The notes under the pieces were generated by a model that made no database searches, was not told where the DNA came from, and was given only the letters and a program-made list of their open reading frames with translations. Positions 47,121 to 60,533 of a stretch of 64,000 bases of DNA are shown here, piece by piece; within the stretch, counting starts at the first letter, position 1; every line of letters begins with the position of its first letter. Origin of the DNA: Struthio camelus. Its lineage: Eukaryota; Chordata; Aves; Struthioniformes; Struthionidae. A program made the translations under genes and the position numbers. The stretch lies in assembly GCF_040807025.1 (NCBI RefSeq), contig NC_090964.1, positions 6,014,001 through 6,078,000 of the forward strand, in the 5' to 3' direction.

Positions 47121-50100
47121 AGCAAAAACACAAGCACAACAGATTTTTTCCCTTTCTTACAAAGGGCATTCTTCGTGATTAAAATTCAGTCTTCACTTTA
47201 CTGCCAGCTGGCTCCATGCTCCTGACAGGCCATGCCAAGAGTTAACTGTCATGCCCCCTCTTCCCATGACATTTAACAACAGAAGTCAGAAGTCCAGATC
47301 TTTTTATGCACCCTGATCATTGGTAGAGACGGTCTCAGGCACTGGTGGGAGGGCTCAGGCTGCTGGAAAAGGAAGAGGTGGCTAAAAGAGTGGTTGAAGA
47401 GGTGGGTGGTGCCTGTTCTGCACAACAAGGTATCTTTGTAAGAATCATTCCAGGAGAAATAAGGTTGAAAGGAAACACAAATAATCTTCAGCCTTTTCTA
47501 CGGTGGGAATGACAGCACTGGAGACATCCCCTCGCGTTGCCAGGGCTCTGCACGACCCTTTACAGAAGAAGAAAAAAACAGGGCTGGCTCTGAGCTGCTT
47601 TCCTGGGGAGAGGAGGAAAATGCAGCATGAGAGCAGAGGGCAAGGAAGGACACAAACATACCCTCAGGAAATTCAAGAAGACTTCTTCTTTGGGTCATAT
47701 TATTTCTTTTAGTTGTGAAGTCAAGGGGCCAGGCAAAATTTCCTCACTAGTGAGGATGACTGAGGGAGGAGGGGTCAACCAGCACCCACAGGATCAAAAT
47801 ACAACCCACCTCAGGGTGGCACTGGTACAGTGCAATGCTTTGTTTGTCCAGCGCTCACATAGGAGTCAATATGAGTAGACTGGCTACATTTAGATATATT
47901 CCAGGCGTATTTTGCAGCTCTAAGCCTTAGCACATGGGGCTGCACCTTAGCTGATCTCAGCAGTTAACTGGGATCTAAGCAACTAACAGATGGAAACAAA
48001 ATCTGACCTCTAAGAAACACTCGTGTGCTGCAGCCTTTGGTGCTGGTAATTCATTACTAACACACTTCCCAATCAGTCTTAGCGACTTCTGCAGTAATAC
48101 TGCAAGGTCAGGGCATGCTCTGGGGTTGTCAAGTTGACACAGCAGTTAAGAGTGAAATGAAGGTCAAAAGAGACGTCAGGAGAAAGGAAGCCTTGTTATG
48201 GCTCGAGTTTGGTCCCAGGAGGGAACTACAGTTGCTCTCCAAGGCATAAAGAAATCAAAAAAAGGAGAGATTCAGCCTGATCATAGAGAAAGAATGTTTC
48301 TGATCTCCCCCTCTTCCGCGCAGCAATGCACCACTCCACACAATAGAGAGGAAGGATGGATAAAGGAAGCTTATGTCCTGGGCACCTAATAAAGGGATTT
48401 GGTGGGTCCAGCCCCAGAGAGTAACCCTGGATTTGTTTGCGTTGTGCAGGGTTAAGGGTTCTTGCTCTCACTCTGCATTGGAGGCAAGACTAGCTTGTAT
48501 TCAGGGTGGCTGTTCAAAGCTCATGTTCTGCTGTGGCTATTGTTTGGCGTGACAAGCACAAAGCACACAGTAAGTGAAATTACACGTTGGGCTTATTTTT
48601 AAAAGCACTAACATTTGGCAAAGACTAGGAACTCCTACCACTTTGGGCTAAGTCTTAAAAACGGAGAAAATAAATAAGGACAGCCTTCACGCTCATACTT
48701 TCCTAGGAAGAAAGTTGTTTACAATACATATTACACTCCAGAATAAAGCTGGAATAAACAAAGCTGAACTCTTACCCATCTCTGTACTTTTTCCTGAGAA
48801 AAGTCTTCTCAAGAGAGAATCAGCCCACCACCTCGTCACCCCATAAACCCTATTTAATTCCTTGTGAATAGAGTGGCTCAGATACTGTGAAGTGGCTCAC
48901 CATCCTGTGATGATGATCAAAGCACTCAGCCATGCTAGTGCTTTCCAAATGCTCCTTCCATTGCTTGGCTAGACAAAACGCACCTTCTCCTAAACACAGC
49001 AGACTGGCTCCCTACATGGCTCCCTACATGCGAGCTGCAGATCTGTCCTGGTAGGTACCAAGTACCAGTGACTCCAGCAGAAAGCAGGAGAAGGTGAAAT
49101 CAGTAGTTTGCAGGAAGTGCTTAGCACATTTCAAGATTAGGTCTTCTCTTCCTTACATCAGAACAGTTGTCTCCCAGAGATCTTGTGAGGACACCTTGCT
49201 GGGTTACCTGATAACCACCCAAATGTTGTCCCCTCTTGGATCATTAGTCAGGTTTGTCTGATATTCTGTCCAGGATGATAACTAGTTCCTTTCCTCCATC
49301 AGCACATGTCCCCACCTTACGCAAACATATGCACTTTAGAGAATTAAAAGCAACGCACTCATTTTTGAGTGAGGAAACCTTATTTTAAAAAGTCACATTC
49401 TTTCTGAAATGTGGTGAATCTAAGACTTTCCGGTTTCCATATAACCCGTTCTTTCTCTGCACACTTAGAGCCAGTCTGCAGGACTGTTGACCATGGCAGA
49501 GTTTTATGCCCAACAAACAGCAGAGCTTTCTACCCAGGGACCAGACACTGAAGACATGAACTGTGTCCTTGGACACAAACACCCAACCACACGTGTATCT
49601 TGCTCCCTGCTGCAGCCAAAACACACTCAGAGGTCCTCGTGACTCACAGGCGGGCCAGAAGAGAGCTCCTCTTGATCTGGGCTTAGCCTCTAGTTTCACA
49701 AGCATTCGTTTCAGTGGAAGCGCTGGCTTAAGTAGCTCCCATATTTGCCCTCCTTGTTACACTGCCACTACAACTTGGTTTTGTAGCTGAAATAACCCTA
49801 CCAAAAAAAGGGAAAGTGTCTTTTTTTTCCTTTTTTTTTTTCTTTTTGTCTCAATTGAGATCAATTCCCTAGCTGGTTTGTGCAAAAGTTACAACAGGAT
49901 GACAGAGAGGAACAGCATAGGGGCAGGAATGGCCAGCCAAAGTGAGGAGAAAGTGACTGCTTTCCGGAAGTTCACCACTGCTGGAAGAAATGCTTGTGAA
50001 ACAAAACCCCGAGCTGTGCTAAGCCTGTCCCAGTTTGGAGCTATTTGTTTTGCACAGGAGACTTCAGAGTCTGTCCAGTTCTGACCGAGAACCTTCCATA

Positions 50101-51094
50101 AGGCGAAATCCCCACTTGGCTTCCCGTTAGCGTGAATGGATTGTTGAATCCTTACACTGCCACATTGTTGGGTCCGACTCTGACTACTTCGAACACAAAC
50201 AACCTGAAGGTCTCACATGAAGAAATATCTTGGTTGACAGAAGAAGAAAAACATAAACCTGCTAATGTAACTAGCGCTATTAATAATCTTTATACACCCC
50301 AGCTGAAACTTGGGTAAGGCCCACAGGAAGCCAAGAGGCAAGTTCCAGGTCCTTGTGGTTCACGAGAATTTCCTGTCTTGTCAGTGCACATTTCCTCTGC
50401 TTCGGGGAGGGATGGAGTCCAAGGCAAATGGCATTCCTTTTACTCACCGACCACGGCATCGTCCGAAGGAAGGGGCGGCTGAGGAGCTCTCATGCTGACA
50501 GATGGCGGTTTTGAAATTGAACCGCCGGGAGACCCAGGCCAAATCAGATATGGGGCCTCAGGGATACTGGTGGTAACTCCAGTAAGGATGTGCAGCCGGC
50601 TATTACTCAAATTAATTCTGACTGCTGCTTTCCTAAGGAAGCTGTATCCAACGAGGCGAGGAGCCTTTCTGCACCCCCTGGAGACCCCCGATTGCACGTA
50701 CTGACTAAGCTGATCGTTCCCCACCTTCCTCTTTTGCAGCTGCCTCTCCAAATGCTGCAACGGAGCCACAGCATTCGTAGCACTGAAGCCTGCGGGGATT
50801 ATATGTTACTGCTGGGGAGCCGGGGGGAGCCTGTGAAACTGGCTGCGCTAAGTGGCAGGATCCCAGTGGGAGGGAGTCCTGTGATCACTCTGTTTTCATA
50901 GTTATGTCCAGTGACAAAACACTCCTTATCGTGTTCTTTTGCATCAGCGGACAAACTTCTGGAAATCAGACCGTTCTCAATTAGATGCTCACACGTGGAT
51001 TTAGGAATCTGGGCAATCAGGTTTGTAAATGTTTAGGGCAGGATTTTTCAAAAGCTTTTGAATCGCACACTTGTGAAAATCTGCTCGCTAGCAG

Positions 51095-51310
51095 TAAAGA
51101 CCTCAAGGTGCTGTAGAAATGACCTTTAATTAGTGCATGCAATTTGTGAAGCTGAATTATTTCCTTAGCCCCATTTTATAGATGGGAAAGCCAAGGTACA
51201 AATGAGGCAGCACGTTTCCCAAGGCTACATAGCGTGTTAGTGCCACAGCCAAAAACAGACCCTACTGCTTCTGACTCCCAGTTTCTTGCTCTAATTACCA
51301 GAAAATTCCT
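51095..51310 (-). mobile_element. MIR/L3-type SINE, best preserved copy
   Basis: Reading the plus strand gives the reverse-complement order: CCTCAAGGTGCTGTAGAAAT, CCCCATTTTATAGATGGGAA, CCAAGGTACAAATGAGG, CCCAAGGCTACATAGC, GTTAGTGCCACAGCC and CTGACTCCCAGTTTCTTGCT. All are recognisable parts of the old amniote element. It is isolated in intergenic DNA. Confidence 0.6.
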
Positions 51311-54300
51311 CTCCTCCATGGCACAGCCAACTGGTTCCAATAATAAATCCAAGCTGTCGCAAAGATCAAGTCCATTTTTTCACTGCTTAAACCAAAAAAA
51401 TATTTAATTTTCAAAACACAGGTTTGGCTTTTCATCAGAAAAAGGATTTGTTTCTCATCATTCATCTGTTTTTTGTTTTTTTCTCTCTTTTTAAAAGCCA
51501 AACATTCAATCACTCTGTTCAATATAGAGTTCCTAAGTAAGGAACACTGCAACTATCGTTACCCTATAAATCTTCATTATTCTTACTATAAATACACTTA
51601 TGTATTTTTCATTTTGTTATTTCTATGACTAAATATGGCACCTTTAGCAAACCTCAAAATGCTTTCCAAAATTAAGAACTTTGAACCAAATCCTGTAGCC
51701 CTTGTTTCTGAGAAGCAAAGTTTTTGAAAAAATTGTAACATTCCTTGGTATGCATCCAAAGCAATAACCTAAACCTATGGCTTTTCAACACTACTTTAAT
51801 TATGCCAGTCTATGTTGGTAAGGATAATACTGCCTTAGCTAGACACAGTCATCTTGCTACAATGGTACTTTATGTTACCTATTCCTGTATGGGAATAAGC
51901 CAAACCAAGCTAAAACATTTTTTCTTTACTGTACCCACTATAGGTGTATCAGAACAAAACCTGTGTGAAGACGCCTTAATGGTAAAAATGACTTTTAGCA
52001 TGCACAATAATCACTGCTAAGCTGAAAAGAAGACTGGCCATTTTCTAAAGAGGCAGGATATTCTTTCTAGCTTTGCTTTTTTGTTTGTTTTCCTAAACTG
52101 GAAATTCAGATTCTGTGGAGGCTGGAAGATTCTCAGATGACTAGAAACTAAGCGAAAATAGTTTTATCCCAGGGTTTATGAGTGTAAAGACTGATCTGTT
52201 GAAAGGGGAAGCGAATGTTAATTAGATCCTTTAACTCTGTTTCGCATTCCCAGTTTGGCACAAATGAGTAATTAACATTGTGGAGAAAGGATGTTTTTGT
52301 TAAAGAACTAAATCCCACAGACTCTTCCCACCTTGTCCAAGAACTAGTAACTCACTATAAATAGGAGAACAAAAGGGTGGCAAAAATGACTGAATCCATC
52401 CGCCTTTGATCTGTGCTCCCCCTGTGGAACTGTATCTGTTGATAAATCAGTCACACTTCTCACATGAACCTCCCAATAACACCCAGGACACTCAAAGCAC
52501 TGGAAATGATTGACCGAGATTTGCAATTCTTTGCCAAGGACTTTGATTCCACTGTCAGCAGCAGCCTACAGAATAACATGACCTGCCTATTCTTTTTCAC
52601 CACATAAGCTGGGCTTGTCCACAGTTAACTTTCCAGCCCACGGAGGCAACCGGAGTAACGAATGGCTTGGCTTCTTCATGGGCAGTGGCAACTTTAAAAC
52701 TAGATACCCTTATGAGCCTTTTAGTTCTATTTCCTTAGGTCTAGAGCCTTGTGCTGAGCTAACAGGCACAAGCTCCAAAAGCAACACCACTCAGTGGAGA
52801 ATCAAAAAGCTTTATGGCTTGCAAACGGTTCAAAGGCAAGTGACGAGATCAAAGGTGCTCACTGTGTGCCAGCTGCAGCAATGGTGGCACCTTCAGCCTC
52901 TCTGCCACACAAAAGGAGGAAATTAATCTTATTTTTCCCTCGATGCTTTTGATATGGGCATTAGCTCTCTCTCATCAAAGCCAAAGAATACCTGGAAAAC
53001 TGCTTCAGAGGATTTAAAATTATTTCAATATATCTTCAACACATAGAAAACTGAAATGGGAGAAACTGGCTGAGTTTGAAATTAAAAAACAAAAAACAAA
53101 CAAAAAGATATGAACTCTTGCTGCAAAACTCAAGCCCACGAAAACCCTCACCTATTAAGCTTTTAGACTGAAAAAGAGGGGACCTCTACCTTCCTCTGAA
53201 TTTTCAGCACTTACTAAAATGAGAGCAAGCTCAGGAAAAGTCTTCTCAGTGTATTTCTGTCCCAGTATGAGCAGAAATGTGTAAACTACAGTGTTTACTT
53301 CTGGAAGCATGCAACCCCAAGGCAAAGAGGTCAGATAGTAAGGTTTTATCCTCTTTAAACTTAGGAGAAAATTCTTTAAGATTCCCAACCTAATTCCCTG
53401 ATTTATGTTTTCTGGAATCTGAGTAGAAATCTAAATGTTTGACTGATTTCCCCGAAGTTTTCAGGACTCATTCATCACTAACAAAGAAACTTGGTAAACT
53501 GCACTGCTGGCAACCAAGAACAAAAATACTAGTGGCTACAGGCTCTCTGCTCACTCTAAGAATCAGTTCAACTGGTTCCTTTGGAGCAGAACACCCCTCA
53601 TCCAAAAAATGGCTACAGCTCCATTAAATTCAATGACTTTCAGGCATTTACAGCATTTATTATACCTAGATGTTCTCAGGTCAGCCTTACAGATTTTACA
53701 TACCCTGCAGTACGTATGCAGTATCCAGCAAAAATACAGGTATCCCACCCTGGGAGAGGTGTGAATACCATCTTATCTCCCCTTCCCTTCCTCATTCACT
53801 AAGAAAGGTTTATTTTTGAAGCATAAAGTTTAGATTCTTATGAAATCCTCTTGAGATTGTATATCTGAGTAATTATAACTCTGGCAGTCTCATTCACAGA
53901 AATGATCAGTTCTTTTTTTTTTCCTTCATTCTAGGTAAGCTCTTGGCTTCTGTAGAGTTGGTTTCAGTGCTACGCTGTAAACCTGAAATACTACTGGAGC
54001 CAATGGGAGACATCAACATTTCTGGAAGGCAGCTCCCTGTATGACAACACACCTTTTCCACCTACTTAAATTTGCTGCCTCTCAACGTCACCAAATGTTT
54101 CTGTGCTCCAAGCATTCAGGAAGAGCAATCTTTCCCATTCTCAAAGAAATGATCCAGTCCCCCCACGTGCATTATCAAGCATAAGTATAACCACGTGCAG
54201 GGGTTTGTCTGACTTACTTATAAAACCACCCAAAAGTTCCCAGATGAAGTCCGCTGCCTAATAAGAAACCTTATGCAAAAATCTCATTGAAATGTGTTTT

Positions 54301-57300
54301 GCTGGACGTTAAGCAGCTTTCTTTCTGTCCTGCCTAGAGCAGAGTTAGAGGATAACTGATTGCAACCCTCTCACCTTTCACACTTTGGAAGACTGTCCTT
54401 AGCAAACCCTACCCTTCATCTTTTATTTCTGTATTAAACACATCCAGTTCTTTCAGTTTCTTTCCTAGGTCCAGAGTTTTAGACCTCTGGTCGTTCTTGC
54501 TCTGCTCAGGGCTCCAGTGTGTACTTCTCTTCTTTAAAACGTAGCGCTCAAAGCTGGGAGCACCAATACCTACCAGAGAGGCATAATTACTCTTGTGTCT
54601 CACGTGACTTTCTTGCTAATACATGCTCAGTCTTTTTTACAAAGCGTCAACTGATGAATCGTATTCAGCTTGTGGTCCACTAAAACCCCCACATCCTTCA
54701 CTGCTATGCCACCACTGAGCTATTCCCCACCCTTTATTTGTACGCTGTTTTTCCTTGCTGTTGGAACAGTTGTCTAGGAGAGCCTAATCTACCTTCTCCG
54801 CACTTGTAGGAAGAAATGTACTGACAGTAAAGGCTAATTCAAGTACTTACGCACCTGGAGAGAGAGAGAGAGAAAAGTCAAGTGAGCTCTGACATGTTCT
54901 CTGAGAGGCCTCCTTGCTAGTTTTCCAGCAAAAGCAAGGATATGATTTGTAACTACTCTAGAAATGAACCCACGAGTCCCTCACATGCCACAACTACACA
55001 TACACTATTCTTCTGATCCGTGACAATTCGTGGGGCTGGGCAAAAGTAATTTCCAGCAATCTCCCGTTGCTGCTATGTTTTCAGTTCAGTTTTCAGAGTG
55101 CAGGTGACAGACAGCACTGAGAGGAGCCAGATATAACACAGTCGAGACCAAATCACCACATGCTTCTTCCACCCAATGGCCAGCTTTGCCTTTGCTTCAC
55201 GACATGGGTTTGACATCCCCCATCCTATTCCAGATCTTAACTTTACAGCAACAGAGTGCAACAGACACGCTCAGGGAAGATTAAACTGAACACCTCAAAT
55301 GCTGCTTGGAGCATGGTAAGAAGCTGTTGCAGGGATGACTGCCGAACTGGCACTGCCACCCTCCACTGTGCTGCACCCAAGATAGAGAGCTTGATGAGGC
55401 TGTCGTCCCTCCCCGTTCAGGTGTGAGGCCAATGACCCATGCTGCACAGCCTCTACCTCTTCTCCTCTTTCCCTGGCAGCTGCTGGGTCCATTCAAATAA
55501 GGCATTTGAAGGACCTACAGGGTTTTCTGTTGGGCTGCACATGAAATCAGACAGTATTCATCTAACTGAACTGGTGCTTCTCTTTTCAGAAATATCAGAA
55601 GTGTTCATACTGAGTCGTTAGCATAACTGCTTTTCGAGTTACAAAATGATCTCACCAATGAGGTAGAGAAGACCTGAGGCCTATTTATTCATTTTACTTT
55701 AAAACGTCAGCAGCATAAGATCACACAGCTGACTCTGTATGGAATACAAACATACTGGCAGATGCCCCAAGAGCTGCTTTCAAGCAAATACCCCAAATCA
55801 GGCTTAATTCTGTCCCACGAGATGCTTATGGAGGAGGTAAACAGACAAGCCCTGCCAGCTAGTAAATTATTACTGCAAACATCCGGAACACTCTTATTTG
55901 ACTTATTGACATTTTCATAAATTCTCTGAGGCAGAATTCCCTGTAGTACCAAGGGAGAAAATAAGAAACAGACTTCTTATTTTCTGACCCATTCCTGGTC
56001 AATGACATCCGCAGTCTTTGATGGCCCTTGCTGAATCAGTGGTCTATTATTTGATCCCTGTGTGCATAGATGAGGCCTCCAAAGAAATCCTCTCAAGAGA
56101 AATGGGCAAGGACATCCCTCAGCAAAAATATGATGTGGATAAAAGCTACGAAAGAAAGGGATCGACTGATGGCATGGCAACAGGAATGTAAAACTAGCAA
56201 GGGGAGCACAGATGCTCACTGAGGGGAGAACTGACAGGCCTGGGAATGGATTCCTCTAGCCCCGCTTGCTCGTTGATGTGCTAGACTATACAGGCATTCT
56301 CCACACTGAACTCTACATGCTGTTGCTTACAACCATTGAGCTTGGAAGGCACTCATAACTTCACAGCTTGGAAAATATTCCTTTAAAAGCATAGGAATGG
56401 AGTGTCCTTGGCCTATTCAATCTTGGCTTTGTTCAGGAGCCTTACAAAACCCACAGGACCAGAGAAATATGAGCACAAGGGAGAATCACATAAGTTTCTC
56501 CTTCCTTTTTTCTTAAATACAATGCAGTATGCCGAGACTCTCCTTGTAGGTACTCCAAGAGTCCAGCCAACACCCACACAGATACAACATGCCACCCTGA
56601 ACATTATTAACAGCAGGACAGATCTGTCTCTGAGAGAGCATCAGGTCTCCACCACAGACTGGTGTTGATATACAACAAACAGGGTCTGGGTAAGAAGCTA
56701 GCACATACATAGGTACCAATAATGAGCTTTTACCACCACTTCCTTCAAAAATACCACTTTTTGTGGGAGCCAGAACGCAGTCACAAATTATTTTTATTTG
56801 CTGTGAGATCAAGATAGGAACAGCAAGTTTTATCAGTAAATGAATAGAATGTCAAGCCTACAATAATTTCTAAATGTTATATGGAAAAAAAAATTCTCAG
56901 TTCTATGGATCACTTCAAGCTGTGTTATCTTCATCATATAAAAAAAACTGCTTTTGATCAAATATTAAGACTTACCATCTCATGCAATAATAGAAAACAG
57001 ATTTCATTGCATGTTTTCTCCTGGATCACTTAAATTACTTTCAGAATGTCAGAAACCACTCCAAGCCCAAGCTTTTGCTTTATGTATCTTCATTTTGTTA
57101 TTTTATTTATTATTTTAATTATCCCTGGCCAAATTCACCCCGATCTCAGTCCATTGGCTACAGTTATCTTAAGATCGAAGATGGACTTGGCGCCTGTGAG
57201 ACTAACAATAGGGAAGGCTCTAACACACTAACACAGTATCAAAGGCAGAAAAACTATTTGAATCAGTTTCAAGCTCATGCTAAAAATAGCAAACTCAGAT

Positions 57301-57477
57301 TAAAATCTCCCAGGCCAGATTCTCATGCTCAAACTCATTAATTTTAAACACTGAGACCACTCAGGGCCTCCTACTGGGAGGTACTGAGTGACCCTTAACT
57401 CCAATCAAAGTTATTGAGAGTTGAAAGAGCTCTGAAATTCATAGGACTGGGCCCTTCAACTAGCCAGGTTCCTGGAG

Positions 57478-57550
57478 GGTTCCACAAAAAGAACTGGAGG
57501 TTCCACAAAACCACAAAAAAAGAACTGGAGGGTTCCACAAAAAGAACTGC
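57478..57550. repeat. Three-copy imperfect tandem repeat
   Basis: GTTCCACAAAAAGAACTGGA occurs three times in a row. The middle copy carries an internal 9-base partial duplication (CCACAAAA). Confidence 0.75.
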
Positions 57551-60533
57551 ATCGCCCACTCCTTTGGGGTGCTGAAGGATCACACCTCCAGTGGACACCA
57601 GTCAACGGTAATTGGCATTTACTCAGCAGTTTTCAGGGCCAATTTCTTAAAGGAAAAGGTCACTACCATCCCAACAAGGTGACAAGATATACAGGTGTTT
57701 CAGCACACAGGACAGAGGAATCCTCACTTCTTCCTATTATAACTTGCTGCTTCTTTGCCAATTCACACATTTTTCAAAGAGAATAAACAGTTTTTCAGGT
57801 AATAGTATTCTTCTGGCAGTGTTTTTGCTGTGTCACAAGGTTAGGTGCATAAACAGCAGTCATTTCAGAAATAGCACAGAACATAAAATTCTTACCTCCT
57901 GCTTGTCCAATGAGATCCCATGATCCTGGCTTCCTTCTGCATTTTCATTGCCCAATATCCATCTCTATGGATTATCCCAGGAAAAAGCAAGTTCTGCATT
58001 ACTCAGCTGGAAAGAAAAATGGAAAGAAATTTTTAAAGATACTGGACTCACTTCATCAAACAACAAAGAAGAAACTACTGGCATTTAAACGTGCTTTGAG
58101 TAGTTGTAAGGTAATCACACAGGATGAGTGACAATTCTGTGGGCTCTGCAAAACAAAGTGCAGTGCTAACCAGCGGACGAGTCACCGAGTTGCAAAAACC
58201 CACCCTGAAAGCTACCTCTTGAAAGGCAATCTCAGCGGGATTGCAAGGAGAAGGCTTGGCCTCAAGGAGAGGCTTCTTGCCTGCAAGAAGCCAGGTTGCC
58301 AGTGACACCTCGGCACAAAAAGTGCTACTTAACTACCGAATGTCTTTATTCTATAGTTATCAGTGGTGGTTTCTCCAGCTGAGATATATCTAGGGGGAAG
58401 GGTGAGGGAAAAGATTGCTTTATTGCTGCTCAGACTTTACTTTATATATGGACAGTAGGCATCAGGTAGCAGGGTTGTCAAGTGCTACCCTTCATAATTC
58501 TTGATCAGCAACAATACTGATTGTCTGACAATTTTAGCCCTGCTAACTGTCTTGATTTTATGCCAGATTTTGTAATGTTGCAAGAAGAGAATGGAAACAT
58601 GACCTGAGGGTGCCCTAGAGGCTCAAAAATTGGAAAGCAAATAAATCAAAGTGTAAACATGTTTTTAATCTCACGAGTCTTACATCACTCATGCTTTCCA
58701 AAGAGCAGTTATTCTGGAGCGCTCAGTATCGGCCATACTGCAGAAAGATGACAGAGATACAGATCCTGCTCAGCATGAAGGTGAAGGATTTGCACAGTCT
58801 TCTGCAAAAATGTAGTAAGGGTCAATGTTCATTATACTTTTCAACTGCAAGGAAAACCAGCACGATTAATTTTTTGTTCTATTCCTGGTTGGTTGGTTTC
58901 ACATATTATTCACTGGAATTAGGATGCTCCAGGGCAAAGTTTAAGTGAACATTCACACATTGTTTCACAAGAAGTTTCAGAGGATTAGCTCCTCTGACCT
59001 GTGCCGCTCGGATCAGGCTATGAGGATGCCCGACATCAGCACTTTGAAACCTCCAGACAACATCTCCTGGCCTTGTGCTGCCCTCTCACGGGTAGCAAGC
59101 AGCAGAGCAGCAATACCTCTGCTCGCTGAGACCCGGGAGCCACAAAGACAGCAGTACAGAGGGTTTGGACTGTCCCTGTCAGCAGCAGCTTGGATTTATG
59201 GCATGCTACAGTGACTGCACAACCACAGCCAGTGCCTTAGCAGCTAATGCCCTATGCCTGGTTTTCCATCAGAGGGTACAGGGCTCGCAAAGCACAGTTC
59301 CTGTGACCAGAACTGCTGGGTTGGGTGACACCGAAATACCAACCAGCTCGCAACCACGCAGCTGACAGTACTTTGGGAGTTCTGACATTTGAACTGCTAG
59401 CAGTCGCGTTCGCTCCAGGACCTGCCACCTTTGTTGTCAAGGACCTGGCAGAGTACAGCGGAGAAGAGGTAGAATTACACCACACCCAATCCAACCCCGC
59501 ATGCTGGACTGAAAACTGAAGACTCAGTCTCCAGGCTGCTGGTGAAGAGGCAGTAGTCTAAACTCGCAGACACTGCAGAGCCGGGGCAGGCCTGGTGCGG
59601 ACGGGATGAGCTGCACGGCTGCTCCCAGACAGGGTCCAGAGCACATACTCTGCACTGGTGGTCCTAGAGCAGGATGGAGGGGAGTAGGGGTTTTGGCTCT
59701 GTCATAGCAAATTATTTGGGTATACAACAAGTTTCCATTATGTTTATGCAATGCCTATCACAGCAGAGTCTTGTGTACCACTAGGAGAAGTAATTAGGGT
59801 TTTTTTTCTTCATTTAAAAGCCTCATTAATTTTTAAGCCAATTCCATGGGGCCTAGGTTGTCAGTTCAGAGTGCTACAGAGAATTCAAACCCTCTATCTC
59901 AGCAAAGAAATGGATTTTTTGATTAGGAAATTTGGGGTTCATTTCATTTGTCTTCTCACCTCCGAAACGAGTATGGAATTAATTTTTTTTTTTTTGGCCT
60001 TTCTCTAGTACTTAAGGGGCTGGAAACTCACTTTTCCTTTTCAGGAAGAGTGGAGGCCCTCGGGAGCGACACAGCTCCAGGAGCGGAGGTGTTAAGGGAG
60101 ACACCGCTACCGCAGGCGGTGGCTGCACCACGTCCGCTCCGAGCTCCAGTCGAAGCAGCCGGCCCAGGCGCCGGCAGCCCTCTCCCTGGCCCAGCGGGCA
60201 GCCTGCCCAGCACTGCTTGACCAATTTTCGGCGATGAACCTTCTCCAGCGGCTGCCATCGCCTCCTGCCCCAGCTCCCCGCGCCTCTACCCCCTTCGCCA
60301 GGGGCCGTGGCCCCTGCGGGTTTCTCCTGCCCCCACACAGCCTCGCAGGGGCCTGACCCGTCATCCCGCCCCACGCTCGCCTCGCCTGGCCGCCCTCCCG
60401 GCCCGGCACCCCTCGGCCCTCACCTCCTCCTCCCTCTCTCCAACCCTTTCTCCCCACCTGGGCCCTCTCCTCCTGCCCCCCTCAGGCCTCCTCACAGGGC
60501 TGGGCCTGGCTGGTCACCTCCTGCCTCCTGGTG

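Larger units (their letters stand above)
28100..60040. other. Gene-poor intergenic region between the CCN gene and TRNAU1AP
   Basis: About 32 kb in which no frame resembles a known protein and no exon chain is visible on either strand. The DNA is CpG-poor and moderately AT-rich, with scattered old SINE and CR1 scraps, microsatellites, homopolymer tracts (for example T near 28,437-28,453 and C near 28,052-28,063) and short tandem duplications. Distal regulatory elements for the flanking genes are likely but cannot be identified from one sequence. Confidence 0.6.
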
